Below the pieces are notes generated by a model that searched no databases, was not told the DNA's origin, and saw only the letters and a program-made list of their open reading frames with translations. A DNA stretch of 64,000 nucleotides, from NCBI RefSeq assembly GCF_004000255.1, contig NZ_RCIQ01000006.1:1-64000 (forward strand). The letters run 5' to 3'. The DNA is from Nioella ostreopsis. GTDB taxonomy: Bacteria > Pseudomonadota > Alphaproteobacteria > Rhodobacterales > Rhodobacteraceae. The translations under genes were made by a program, and so were the position numbers. Positions 42,518 to 51,429 of the stretch are shown piece after piece. Position 1 is the first letter of the stretch. Every line of letters begins with the position of its first letter.

Positions 42518-42612
42518 GGCGGGCCCTTTTAAAATTGTTTCAGACACAGGTTAATGCTGATCAAAGCCCTTGTGACGCTTGAAAAGGATGATGTTTAGGA
42601 TAACCTCAAATT

Positions 42613-43524
42613 ATGCGAAATCTCTGGGATCAGCTTTGTTCACCGCGTCACCTCATGGTGTTCGAAGCCGCCGCCCGCAGCGGGTCATTCACCCGTGCGG
42701 CTGAGGAGTTGAACGTTCAGCAGCCCGCTGTCAGCGCCACGATCCGGGCGCTGGAGGACCGGCTTGGCGTCGCCTTGTTCCTGCGTGGGCATCGCAGGGT
42801 CACGTTGACGGCAGCAGGGGAACGGCTCTTCTCGGATGTTTCGCGCGCGTTCGAACAGCTTGCGCATTCGGCCACGGCGATCCAACACCTATCACGCCGG
42901 GATTACGTGACCCTTAACGCCTCGACCGCCTTCAACAATCACTGGACAATGCCCCGCCTCGCGGCCTTGAAATCGGCGCATCCGCAGATCGACCTGCGTC
43001 TTCAGACCAGCGACCGGGAACCGGATCTGTACGCCGAGAATATCAGCCTCGCCGTGCGTCGCGGGGATGGCAACTGGCCCGATTGTGAAAGCGTGCTGAT
43101 CGCCACGGAACGAATTTACCCCGTCGCTGCGCCCCGCGTGATGGCGGCGGCGGTCAATCTGAAAGGCATCCCCGGCCTGCTGCATCAGCGCCTGATCCAT
43201 CTGGAAGAGCCGATCCGCGAACGCCCGGTCTGGAGCGACTGGTTCGCCCATTTCGGCATCCGCGCGGAGGTGCCGTCCAGCGGGCTACGCCTGAACGACT
43301 ACGCCCTTGTCCTGCAGGCGGCGATGGCGGGGGAGGGCTTTGCCTTCGGTTGGCATCACATCGTCACGGGGCTGGTCGATCAGGGCCTTCTGGCCGCCCG
43401 CCCGGACTGGAGCTGGTGTTCTGACACCGGGTTCTACCTGGTGTGGTCCAGGCTGCGCCCCCTGTCGGACGACGCAAAGCTGGTCCGCGACTGGATATTG
43501 GCGCAGACGAAGGACGCCGTTTAA
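42613..43524 (+). CDS. LysR-family regulator of the methylated-amine cluster
   Basis: A 303-residue LysR-type regulator of the GcvA-like branch. The HTH is HLMVFEAAARSGSFTRAAEELNVQQPAVSATIRALEDRLGVALF; the C-terminal periplasmic-binding-type domain begins after about residue 92. It is divergent from the mttB-like gene across 95 bp, the classic layout for a LysR regulator controlling its neighbour. The SD sequence is poor (AGGATAACCT 10 or more bases before the ATG). The 3' end overlaps the convergent VWA gene by four bases. Confidence 0.9.
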   Translation: MRNLWDQLCSPRHLMVFEAAARSGSFTRAAEELNVQQPAVSATIRALEDRLGVALFLRGHRRVTLTAAGERLFSDVSRAFEQLAHSATAIQHLSRRDYVTLNASTAFNNHWTMPRLAALKSAHPQIDLRLQTSDREPDLYAENISLAVRRGDGNWPDCESVLIATERIYPVAAPRVMAAAVNLKGIPGLLHQRLIHLEEPIRERPVWSDWFAHFGIRAEVPSSGLRLNDYALVLQAAMAGEGFAFGWHHIVTGLVDQGLLAARPDWSWCSDTGFYLVWSRLRPLSDDAKLVRDWILAQTKDAV

Positions 43525-44705
43525 CGCCCCAGCTCCCGCATGCCCCGGTCGATGCCTTCCAGGGTCATCGGCACCATGCGGCCCTCGAAGATGTCGTGGA
43601 TCATCTTGATGGATTGGGTGTAGCGCCAATGGGGTTCTGGCGTGGGGTTGATCCACATGTGGTTGGGCCATTGGGCGCGGGCGCGGTCCAGCCAGACCTG
43701 ACCGGCTTCCTTGTTCCAATGCTCATTCGCGCCGCCGGGCATGGCGATTTCATAGGGCGACATGGAGGCGTCGCCCACGAAAATGCATTTGTAATCAGAC
43801 CCATAGGTGTTCAACACCTCTTGCGTCGGGATCTGCGCGGTCCAGCGGCGGGCATTGTCCTTCCACACGCCTTCATAAAGGCAATTGTGGAAATAGTAGT
43901 GTTCGAGATGCTTGAATTCGGACCGCGCGGCGCTGAACAGCTCCTCCACCACGCGGATATGGGGGTCCATGCTGCCGCCCACGTCGAGGAACAGGATGAC
44001 CTTCACCGCATTGTGCCGCTCGGGGCGGGTTTTGACGTCGAGATAGCCATGTTCGGCGGTGGCGCGGATGGTGCCGTCGAGGTCGAGCTCTTCCTCGGCC
44101 CCGGTGCGCGCCCATTGGCGCAGGCGTTTCAGCGCCACCTTGATGTTGCGGGTGCCCAGTTCGATGGTGTCATCAAGGTTCTTGAATTCGCGCTTGTCCC
44201 AGACCTTGACCGCGCGCCGATGGCGGCTTTCCTTCTGGCCGATGCGCACGCCCTCGGGGTTGTAGCCATAGGCCCCGAAGGGCGAGGTGCCGGCGGTGCC
44301 GATCCAATTGTTGCCGCCCTGATGCCGGCCTTCCTGTTCCTTCAGCCGCTCGCGCAGCGTGTCCATCAGCTTCTCGAACCCGCCAAGCGCCTCGATCTCG
44401 GCCATTTCCTCGGCGCTCAGATGCTTTTCAGCGAGCTTCTGCAGCCATTCGGCGGGGATCTCGGCGGCTTCCATGACCTGTTCCGGCGTGATCTGTTCCA
44501 GCCCGCTGAAGGCATGGGCAAAGGCCCGGTCGAAGCGGTCCAGATGGCGTTCATCTTTCACCATCGCGGCGCGGGCCAGGTAGTAGAACCCGTCGAGGTC
44601 ATAGGTCACCATGCCGGTGCCCACGGCCTCCAGGAAGGTCAGGTATTCGCGGACGGAAACCGGGATGCGGGCGGCGCGGAGCGTGTCGAAGAAGGGCAGG
44701 AACAT
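43521..44705 (-). CDS. VWA-domain protein (CoxE-like), MoxR partner
   Basis: A 394-residue CoxE/YehP-type protein. The N-terminus (FFDTLRAARIPVSVREYLTFLEAV) is typical; the C-terminal von Willebrand A region has the MIDAS-like FLDVGGSMD, in which the first Ser of DxSxS is replaced by Gly. Such proteins work with MoxR AAA+ ATPases as metal- or cofactor-insertion or assembly chaperones. The MoxR gene (46857-47699) heads the same run of genes. An RBS (GAGGGA) lies in the 10-bp gap after the 55-residue gene. Confidence 0.9.
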   Translation of the reverse strand: MFLPFFDTLRAARIPVSVREYLTFLEAVGTGMVTYDLDGFYYLARAAMVKDERHLDRFDRAFAHAFSGLEQITPEQVMEAAEIPAEWLQKLAEKHLSAEEMAEIEALGGFEKLMDTLRERLKEQEGRHQGGNNWIGTAGTSPFGAYGYNPEGVRIGQKESRHRRAVKVWDKREFKNLDDTIELGTRNIKVALKRLRQWARTGAEEELDLDGTIRATAEHGYLDVKTRPERHNAVKVILFLDVGGSMDPHIRVVEELFSAARSEFKHLEHYYFHNCLYEGVWKDNARRWTAQIPTQEVLNTYGSDYKCIFVGDASMSPYEIAMPGGANEHWNKEAGQVWLDRARAQWPNHMWINPTPEPHWRYTQSIKMIHDIFEGRMVPMTLEGIDRGMRELGR

Positions 44706-44715
44706 CGCCGGTCCC

Positions 44716-44883
44716 TCAGGCGCCGCCGCGCAGCAGGAAGACGCCGACGAAGGTGCCGACGATCAGTCCGATCAGACCAAGCACGCCCGCGTAGTGCAGG
44801 ATATCCATGCGATTTCCCTTGCGCCGCCAGGCGAGGAATGCGCCAAGCGCGGCCCCGATGACGAGCCCCAGAAGATTTATCAA
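44716..44883 (-). CDS. 55-residue two-helix membrane protein (TTG start)
   Basis: A small gene read on the minus strand: a TTG start at 44883 with AGGAG 6 bases upstream and a TGA ending at 44716. The product has two hydrophobic Gly-rich segments (INLLGLVIGAALGAFLAW and VLGLIGLIVGTFVGVFLL) separated by a short basic loop RRKGNR, giving a helical hairpin. It fits exactly between the DUF2927 and VWA genes, with 10-bp gaps on both sides. A role in anchoring the MoxR/VWA machinery is conjecture. Confidence 0.72.
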   Translation of the reverse strand: MINLLGLVIGAALGAFLAWRRKGNRMDILHYAGVLGLIGLIVGTFVGVFLLRGGA

Positions 44884-44893
44884 GTCGCTCTCC

Positions 44894-46276
44894 TCAGCTT
44901 CGGTTCTGCGGAGACAGGGCGGCGACCTCGGTCAGCCGGGCGCGCACATCCTGATCCCGCCCGAAGCCATAGCGCGCCCATCCAAGCGAGTCGAGGCGCA
45001 CAGATGCCGCTTCCGACATGCGGCCCTCGATCTCCAGCGCTTCGGCCTTGATCATCAGAAGCGTCGCCAGAAGCGAGGCATTTTCGGCCCGCGTGGCGGC
45101 GGGCAGGGCCTCGTTGACCAGCGTCAGCGCCCGCGCCCCGTCGCCCGCCGACAGGGCAAAGGCGGCAAGCTGCATGTTCACATGCGCGGTCTGGATGCTG
45201 CCGGGGTCGATGCTGCGGAAATTGTTTCCCGCAGCGATGAAGGCCGTGACAGACGTGTTGGCATCGCGCGACAGGGCCAGCCGCCCTAGCGCGAAATAGG
45301 AAAAGCCAAGCCGCGTGTCGGTCCAGCCATGGTTGGTGGCGATGGCGACGGCGCGTTGCGCGGCGGCGATGCGGGCGGGCACCGGTTGCCGTCCGCCAAG
45401 CGCCTCTTCGATGGCCAGGATCCAGTCCCGGTCGATGGGGCGGGGGGCGATTGCTGTGGCGCTGTTGCCTGCGGGATTAAGCCGCGACAAGATCGCGGGC
45501 AGGCGTGCGGCGACCTCTTCGCGGGTCATGCCGGACCGCAGCGATCCATCGTAATAGGCCCGCAGGATCAGCATGTCGAAGCCGGTCAGGACAGCATTGA
45601 AATTGTCATCGTTGAAGATGGAATCGGGCAGCCGGTAGAGGTCATTCAGAGGCCCGAGCGCCTGGCCGATTTCCTCGTGCAGGCAATCGCGCACCTCTTG
45701 CGGACTGACATCGTTGGGGATGAAGACCGTGGCATGTTCGCGGGTGGTCAGCGTCGTCCAGTCCAGCGTGCGGGAATTGCCCCGCGCGGCGCGGAACTCG
45801 TCCCAGGAGGACACGCGCGGCACCACGAAACAGGCGGCCTGCGGCACGGCACGCTGCATCCGGGCGCGCGGCAGGGTCTCGATGGTGATCGAGGCGGCGG
45901 TGCTGCCATGGGGCACGCGGGAAATGTCGATCCGCGCTTCCGAGCGGAGCCGCTGGATCAGCCTGTCCAGATCGCGCGACAGGGTCGGCGGCGCGCCGGG
46001 GGTGACAGCCACGGTCACCGGCCCTTCGAACCGCGACAGGACCGGGATCAGCCGCCCGCTTTCCATCTGGAAGCTGAGATCGAGGAAATCGCGCGCAATC
46101 GCGGCGTTCGATCGCGTGGGCGGTGTGGGGTTGGGCGTGCCGAACATCGACATGGGCGGCAGGGCATTGGGGATCGTGGTTTCCAGCCGGCCCGGCACAT
46201 CCGACAGGTCACCCGGTTCACAGGCAGTGAGGACGATGGCGGCTGACAGGAGGAGGGCAGTCTTCTTGAACATCAT
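44894..46276 (-). CDS. DUF2927 lipoprotein
   Basis: A 460-residue lipoprotein: signal MMFKKTALLLSAAIVLTAC with lipobox LTAC. The central DUF2927 domain contains VPQAACFVVP, REHATVFIPNDVSPQEVRDCLHEEIGQALGPLNDLYRLPDSIFNDDNFN, with HEEIGQALG resembling the HExxQxLG helix of a degenerate zinc peptidase. The C-terminal third looks like TPR-type helices (SYFALGRLALSR, LLATLLMIKAEALE). One base separates it from the upstream GNAT gene. Confidence 0.83.
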   Translation of the reverse strand: MMFKKTALLLSAAIVLTACEPGDLSDVPGRLETTIPNALPPMSMFGTPNPTPPTRSNAAIARDFLDLSFQMESGRLIPVLSRFEGPVTVAVTPGAPPTLSRDLDRLIQRLRSEARIDISRVPHGSTAASITIETLPRARMQRAVPQAACFVVPRVSSWDEFRAARGNSRTLDWTTLTTREHATVFIPNDVSPQEVRDCLHEEIGQALGPLNDLYRLPDSIFNDDNFNAVLTGFDMLILRAYYDGSLRSGMTREEVAARLPAILSRLNPAGNSATAIAPRPIDRDWILAIEEALGGRQPVPARIAAAQRAVAIATNHGWTDTRLGFSYFALGRLALSRDANTSVTAFIAAGNNFRSIDPGSIQTAHVNMQLAAFALSAGDGARALTLVNEALPAATRAENASLLATLLMIKAEALEIEGRMSEAASVRLDSLGWARYGFGRDQDVRARLTEVAALSPQNRS

Positions 46277-46277
46277 C

Positions 46278-46733
46278 TTACCCCGTCGCTCGCCGATAGA
46301 CCATGAAATCGGTCGCCGTCGCGATCTTGTCGTAAAGCGCGCGGGCGGTGCTATTGCCGGCTTGTGTCAGCCAGTAGACAGCAGGGCGCCCGGCGGCGTC
46401 GGCATCCGCATAGACGGTTTCGATCAGCGCCCGAGCCACGCCCTTGCCTCGGGCATCAGGGGTGGTGAACAGATCTTGCAGATAGGTCACCGGCTCGGGC
46501 CGCCAGCCATGGGCATGGGCGATGCTGTGAACCAGGCCAACGGCCGTATCCCCATCCCAGGCGATCCAGCCGCGCATGTCGTGCATGTCTGGGTCCGCAT
46601 AGCGCGCAAAGGTCGCGTCATAGGTGCTGTCGGGAAGCTCGGTCTTGTAGAAGGCCAGATAGTCCCGCCATAGCGGAGCCCAATGGGCGCGATCCCGAGA
46701 ATGAATCATGCGGATGTCCAGGTTTGTGCTCAC
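46278..46733 (-). CDS. GNAT-family N-acetyltransferase
   Basis: A 151-residue acetyltransferase. The acetyl-CoA loop is TTPDARGKGVARALIETVYADAD and the C-terminal motif is VYWLTQAGNSTARALYDKIA. I chose the GTG at 46733 (AGAGG 8 bases upstream); an ATG at 46712 is possible. It lies between moxR and the DUF2927 gene on the same strand. The substrate is unknown. Confidence 0.85.
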   Translation of the reverse strand: MSTNLDIRMIHSRDRAHWAPLWRDYLAFYKTELPDSTYDATFARYADPDMHDMRGWIAWDGDTAVGLVHSIAHAHGWRPEPVTYLQDLFTTPDARGKGVARALIETVYADADAAGRPAVYWLTQAGNSTARALYDKIATATDFMVYRRATG

Positions 46734-46856
46734 CCTCGACGCCTCTTTTTCTTTGGGTTTCTTAGTTGTAACCAGAGCTAGGCGTCGATTGTGGCACAAA
46801 TCGGGAGCGGTGCAAGCGAAGTCGGGGAAAGCTGCGGGCAAACTCCGGTCGCATGT

Positions 46857-47699
46857 TCAGCGCCGCTGCTGGCGCGCCATGAAGGCCAGCCGTTCAAACA
46901 GCGCCACATCCTGTTCGTTCTTCAGAAGCGCCCCATGCAGTTTCGGCAGCGCGCTGGCCCCGTCGCGTTTCAGATCCTCGGGGTCCAGATCCTCGGCCAA
47001 GAGCAGCTTCAGCCAATCCAGCACCTCCGAGGTCGAGGGCTTCTTCTTCAGCCCCTGTTGTTCGCGGATTTCGTAGAACTGGGTCAGCGCCTCGGTCAGC
47101 AGGCGTTGCTTGATGCCGGGGTGATGCACCTCGACGATCTGGCGCAGCGTGTCGATGTCGGGGAAGCGGATATAATGGAAGAAACAGCGCCGCAGGAAGG
47201 CGTCGGGCAGTTCCTTTTCGTTGTTCGAGGTGATGATGACGATGGGGCGGGTCTTCGCTCGGATCGTCTCGCCGGTTTCGTAGACGAAGAATTCCATCCG
47301 GTCGAGTTCCTGCAGAAGATCGTTCGGGAACTCGATGTCGGCCTTGTCGATCTCGTCGATCAGCAGCACGCATTTGCCTTCCATCTCAAAGGCTTGCCAA
47401 AGCTTGCCCTTGCGGATGTAGTTCGCAACGTCGTGAACGCGCTCATCCCCCAGTTGGGAATCGCGCAACCGGCTGACCGCGTCATATTCATAGAGGCCCT
47501 GTTGCGCGCGGGTCGTGGATTTCACGTGCCATTCGATGATCGGCAGCCCAAGCGCCCCCGCAACCTGCCGTGCCAGTTCGGTTTTTCCGGTTCCCGGCTC
47601 GCCCTTTACCAGCAGCGGACGCTCCAGCGTCACGGCTGCGTTGACGGCTACGGTCAGGTCTTCGGTTGCCACATAGGTGGCCGTTCCGTCGAATTTCAT
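46857..47699 (-). CDS. MoxR-family AAA+ ATPase
   Basis: A 280-residue ATPase: Walker A LLVKGEPGTGKTELARQ, Walker B VLLIDEIDKADIEFPNDLL, sensor 1 IVIITSNNEKELPDAFLRRCFF with the Arg finger. MoxR proteins act with VWA partners (here the gene at 43521-44705) to mature metalloenzymes or envelope complexes. The start MKFDGTATYVATEDL is typical for the CoxD-like subfamily. It is the first gene of a five-gene minus-strand group and is divergent from dksA. Confidence 0.94.
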   Translation of the reverse strand: MKFDGTATYVATEDLTVAVNAAVTLERPLLVKGEPGTGKTELARQVAGALGLPIIEWHVKSTTRAQQGLYEYDAVSRLRDSQLGDERVHDVANYIRKGKLWQAFEMEGKCVLLIDEIDKADIEFPNDLLQELDRMEFFVYETGETIRAKTRPIVIITSNNEKELPDAFLRRCFFHYIRFPDIDTLRQIVEVHHPGIKQRLLTEALTQFYEIREQQGLKKKPSTSEVLDWLKLLLAEDLDPEDLKRDGASALPKLHGALLKNEQDVALFERLAFMARQQRR

Positions 47700-47881
47700 T
47701 GAAACGCCTCAATAGCTTGCCCGGATGCGGGCGCGACCATAACACGCCCGTACCGGGCGGCAAGCGAACAATAGATGGGGTGACAAGGCGTGCGCGTTCT
47801 TGTAATCGGGCGGCAATGCGACCGGGGGCATGCCCCATGTGAGTCGGACACGCCCGCCCCGGTCCCTTTTAGGGGAGCACA

Positions 47882-48304
47882 ATGAAAGCCGAAGTCTTTC
47901 TGCCTGAAGATTACCGTCCCGCCGAGGACGAGCCCTTCATGAATGAGCGTCAGCTCGAATATTTTCGCCGCAAGCTTCTGAACTGGAAGAACGGTCTGCT
48001 GGACGAAAGCCGCGGCACCGTCGCTGTGTTGCAGGACGACACCCGCAACATTCCCGACGTGGCCGACCGGGCATCCGAAGAAACCGACCGCGCGCTGGAA
48101 CTGCGCACGCGCGATCGTCAGCGCAAGCTGATCGCCAAGATCGACTCGGCCCTGCGCCGGATTGAAGAGGGCGAGTATGGCTATTGCGAGGAAACCGGGG
48201 AACCGATTTCGCTCAAGCGTCTGGACGCCCGCCCGATTGCCACCCTGAGCCTTGAGGCCCAGGAACGCCACGAGCGGCGCGAAAAGGTCCATCGCGACGA
48301 CTGA
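47882..48304 (+). CDS. dksA: RNA polymerase-binding DksA, single-cysteine type
   Basis: A 140-residue DksA/TraR protein: a coiled-coil (ERQLEYFRRKLLNWKNGLLDES to KIDSALRRIEEGEYGYC) whose tip carries DVADRASEETDRA, the residues that reach the RNA polymerase secondary channel. Of the four zinc-finger Cys only the first remains (YGYCEETGEPISLKRLDARPIATLSLEAQERHE), as known for Rhodobacter sphaeroides DksA. It modulates stringent-response transcription with ppGpp. RBS GGGGAGC lies upstream and a terminator follows. Confidence 0.95.
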   Translation: MKAEVFLPEDYRPAEDEPFMNERQLEYFRRKLLNWKNGLLDESRGTVAVLQDDTRNIPDVADRASEETDRALELRTRDRQRKLIAKIDSALRRIEEGEYGYCEETGEPISLKRLDARPIATLSLEAQERHERREKVHRDD

Positions 48305-48362
48305 TACCGGCCGCGCCTGCGGGCGCGACGGTCATGGATCGGCCCCCTTGCCGGGGTCGCCG

Positions 48363-48393
48363 GCACCGGGGCCTGATCGCCCCGGTGCTTTTT
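48363..48393 (+). terminator. Intrinsic terminator after dksA
   Basis: Perfect 10-bp arms GCACCGGGGC and GCCCCGGTGC, loop CTGATC, then TTTTTC. It ends 17 bases before the next ATG, so the monooxygenase gene must be read by terminator bypass or from a promoter overlapping the hairpin. Confidence 0.88.
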
Positions 48394-48410
48394 CTTGGAA
48401 AGGGCGGAAC

Positions 48411-49583
48411 ATGCTGATCGGGCAGGACATCACGGTTCTGGGGGCAGGCATTGGCGGGCTGGCCGTGGCCACGGCGCTGGCACAGCGCGGCGCGCAGGTT
48501 CGGGTGCTGGAACAGGCCGATGCAATCCGCGAAGTCGGCGCCGGGCTTCAAGTCAGTCCCAATGGCGCCGTGGTGATGAAGGCGCTCGGGCTAGGTGAGG
48601 CGCTTGCCACGGCCGCCCCGCAGGCGCGGGCGGTGGAGCTGCGCGATTTTCGCCGCGGCGAGCCGGTGTTCCGCATGGAGCTGGACCGCGAAGACCAACC
48701 CTATCACCTGACGCATCGGGCCGACCTGATCGAGATCCTGCGTCACGCTGCAACCGAGGCCGGCGTGGCGGTGGAGCTTGGCCGCAAGGTCGAAGCCGTC
48801 ACCACGGATGACAGCGCCACCACCCTGACCTTCGCGGGTGGCGCAGAGGAAACCCTGCCACTGGTCATCGGTGCCGACGGGCTGCAGTCTCAGGCCCGCG
48901 CCGCCCTCAATCCCGCCACGCGGCCCTTCTTTACCGGCCAGGTCGCCTGGCGTTGCACTATCCCGCTCGACGCAACCGATACGCCGCCCGAGGCCATTGT
49001 CCATATGGGACCGGGCCGCCATATCGTCACCTATCCGCTGCGCGGCGGCGAGCTGATGAATGTGGTCGCGGTCGAGGAACGCGACGGATGGGCCGCCGAG
49101 GGCTGGAATCACAAGGACCGGCCCGAGATCCTGCGCGCGGCCTTCGCCGATTTCGCGCCCGAGATCCGCGACCTGCTGTTTCGCGCCGATCAGGTCTATC
49201 TCTGGGGGCTCTTTCGCCACCCGGTGGCCAAGGTCTGGGGGCAGGGGCGTCTTGCGCTGCTTGGCGACGCCGCCCACCCGACGCTGCCCTTTCTGGCACA
49301 GGGCGCCAACATGGCGCTGGAAGATGCCTGGGTGCTGGCCGATGCGCTGGATCAGGAAGACGATATCGCCACCGCCTTCACCCGCTACCAGGCGCTGCGC
49401 AAGACCCGCTGTGCGCGGATCGTCGATGCCGCGTCGCGCAACGCCGAGAACTATCACCTGCGCCCCGGCCCCTATCGTGCGGCGGCCCATATGGCCCTGA
49501 GATTGGGCGCGCGGCTTGCCCCCCGGCTTGCGGCCAATCGGTTCCAGTGGCTCTACGGTCATGATGTCACCGCCCGGCGCTGA
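48411..49583 (+). CDS. FAD-dependent monooxygenase (salicylate hydroxylase-like)
   Basis: A 390-residue group A flavoprotein hydroxylase: Rossmann VLGAGIGGLAVATALAQRG, a DG motif in LVIGADGLQSQAR, and the second FAD motif LLGDAAHPTLPFLAQGANMALEDA. Relatives hydroxylate salicylate or 3-hydroxybenzoate; no aromatic ring-cleavage genes are adjacent, so the substrate stays open. RBS GGAAAGGGCGG is just upstream, directly behind the dksA terminator. Confidence 0.9.
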   Translation: MLIGQDITVLGAGIGGLAVATALAQRGAQVRVLEQADAIREVGAGLQVSPNGAVVMKALGLGEALATAAPQARAVELRDFRRGEPVFRMELDREDQPYHLTHRADLIEILRHAATEAGVAVELGRKVEAVTTDDSATTLTFAGGAEETLPLVIGADGLQSQARAALNPATRPFFTGQVAWRCTIPLDATDTPPEAIVHMGPGRHIVTYPLRGGELMNVVAVEERDGWAAEGWNHKDRPEILRAAFADFAPEIRDLLFRADQVYLWGLFRHPVAKVWGQGRLALLGDAAHPTLPFLAQGANMALEDAWVLADALDQEDDIATAFTRYQALRKTRCARIVDAASRNAENYHLRPGPYRAAAHMALRLGARLAPRLAANRFQWLYGHDVTARR

Positions 49584-49898
49584 TGCCGCCATCGTCCCCC
49601 TCTGGTCCTTCAACGCGGCAATCCCGACAAGTCCGGTTCCGCGACTCAGCGGTTCCGATCTGCGCGGTGTGCGCCGGGCATTTCAGCCGGGGGCCGCATC
49701 CGCTTGAGAACCCGCCACAGGGGGGCGATGAGATAAATCACTGAATCCGGCGTGAAATCTGTTCCCATTTGCGCGAGTTCACGCCCATGTGACCGGAAAT
49801 GCCGAGGCATTGGTTGATTGACTCCCGCTTCGGGCAAATATCTTCTGTCATCAGAGGGCAGGGACAGCCTAAACTGGTTTGACCGGAGGAAATCGAGA
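49584..49898. other. 315-bp gap upstream of htrA
   Basis: There is no convincing gene here. It contains a short hairpin (AATGCC-GA-GGCATT, 49798-49811) and overlapping -35-like hexamers TTGATT (49814) and TTGACT (49818) without a clear -10; the htrA promoter is presumably in this stretch. A 40-codon minus-strand frame (49646-49768) has no ribosome site and was not called. Confidence 0.5.
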
Positions 49899-51398
49899 GT
49901 GACCATGCAAACCACACATCGCCAGGCCGTCGCGCGGGCCCTACCGCGAAGCCGTTCCGCGGCAATTCCCATGACGACCCTTCTACTGATCATCGCAATG
50001 GCGCTGGCCGCCATTGCCTCTTCCACGCTGCCGGGCCGTGCCCAGGTGGCGGGTCCGTCCAGCTTTGCCGATCTGGTCGACGAAGTGGGCGACGCGGTGG
50101 TCAACATCACCACCACCAACCTTGTCGCATCCGGCACCGGACCGGGGCCGCAAGTGCCCCCCGGATCACCGCTGGAGGATTTCTTCAATGACTTCCTCGA
50201 CCGCCAGATGCCGGGCATGCCCAATGGCCCCGCGCCGCGCCGCCCCAATGCGCTCGGCTCGGGGTTCGTGATCTCCGAGGACGGGTTCATCGTGACCAAT
50301 AACCACGTGATCGAAGGCGCAGACGAGATCATGGTGGAATTCCGCGATGGCAGCGAACTGCCTGCCACCGTCATTGGCACCGACCCCAACACCGATATCG
50401 CGGTGCTAAAAGTCGAACCCGCAGCCCCGCTGACCTTCGTGCCCTTCGGCGACAGCGACGTGATGCGCGTGGGCGATTGGGTCATGGCCGTGGGCAACCC
50501 GCTCGGCCAGGGCTTCTCCGTCTCCGTCGGCATCGTGTCGGCGCGCGAACGGGCGCTGTCCGGCACGTATGACGACTTCATCCAGACCGATGCGGCGATC
50601 AACCGGGGCAACTCGGGCGGGCCGCTGTTCAACATGGCCGGTGAGGTCGTGGGCGTGAATACTGCAATCCTCAGCCCCAATGGCGGCTCGATCGGCATCG
50701 GCTTCTCGATGGCGTCGAATGTCGTGGCCGGGGTCGTGAACCAGTTGCAGGAATTCGGTGAAACCCGCCGGGGCTGGCTTGGCGTGCGCATTCAGGACGT
50801 TACGGCAGAAATCGCAGAAGGCCTGGGGCTGGACATTGTGACCGGTGCCCTGGTCACGGATGTGCCCGAAGGCCCCGCGCGCGCAGCCGGGATGGAAGTG
50901 GGCGATGTCATCACCACCTTCGACGGCGTCGAAGTGGATGACACCCGCGAGTTGGTGCGCGTTGTCGGTGCCTCGGGCGTCGGTGAAACCGTGCGTGTCG
51001 TGGTCTACCGCGATGGCGCGACGCAGACCCTGCTGGTGACGCTTGGTCGCCGCGAAACCGCCGAATCCGAGGCTTTCCCGGATGCGCCCGGTGCCGAGGT
51101 GATGCCGTCCTCCGAGATCCTCGGCCTGACGCTGGCCCCCCTGACCGATGAGGCCCGCGAGGCCAATGGCGTTCAGGATGGTCTGCTGGTCGAAGCGGTG
51201 GAGCCGGACTCGGAGGCCGCGGAACGCGGGCTGGAACCCGGTGACGTGATCACCGAGGTTGGCCAGCAGCCGGTCACCGATGTCGCGGGTTTCCAGGCCC
51301 GCGTGGATGAGGCCGACGAAGCAGGGCAGAACTCGATCCTGCTGCTGATCCGCCGCGATGGAACCCCGCGTTTCGTGGCGCTGCCGATCGACAAGTAA
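49899..51398 (+). CDS. Periplasmic serine protease HtrA/DegP family
   Basis: A 499-residue Do-type protease. An N-terminal membrane/signal segment (MTTLLLIIAMALAAIASSTLP, ending near GRAQ) is followed by the trypsin-like domain with triad residues in IVTNNHVI (His), NTDIAVLKV (Asp) and INRGNSGGPLF (Ser), then two PDZ domains (GWLGVRIQDV and on; LGLTLAPLTDEAREANGV and on). It degrades or refolds damaged envelope proteins. The GTG at 49899 has GGAGG 9 bases upstream; ATG 49905 is a less well-spaced alternative. A terminator follows. Confidence 0.94.
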   Translation: MTMQTTHRQAVARALPRSRSAAIPMTTLLLIIAMALAAIASSTLPGRAQVAGPSSFADLVDEVGDAVVNITTTNLVASGTGPGPQVPPGSPLEDFFNDFLDRQMPGMPNGPAPRRPNALGSGFVISEDGFIVTNNHVIEGADEIMVEFRDGSELPATVIGTDPNTDIAVLKVEPAAPLTFVPFGDSDVMRVGDWVMAVGNPLGQGFSVSVGIVSARERALSGTYDDFIQTDAAINRGNSGGPLFNMAGEVVGVNTAILSPNGGSIGIGFSMASNVVAGVVNQLQEFGETRRGWLGVRIQDVTAEIAEGLGLDIVTGALVTDVPEGPARAAGMEVGDVITTFDGVEVDDTRELVRVVGASGVGETVRVVVYRDGATQTLLVTLGRRETAESEAFPDAPGAEVMPSSEILGLTLAPLTDEAREANGVQDGLLVEAVEPDSEAAERGLEPGDVITEVGQQPVTDVAGFQARVDEADEAGQNSILLLIRRDGTPRFVALPIDK

Positions 51399-51429
51399 GC
51401 AAAAGCCCCTGTGTCATGCCAGGGCAAGG

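Noticed and set aside
49646-49768. Minus-strand 40-codon frame starting MGTDFTPDSVIYLIAP
   Set aside because: The product has a plausible amphipathic look, but there is no ribosome-binding site and no support beyond composition.
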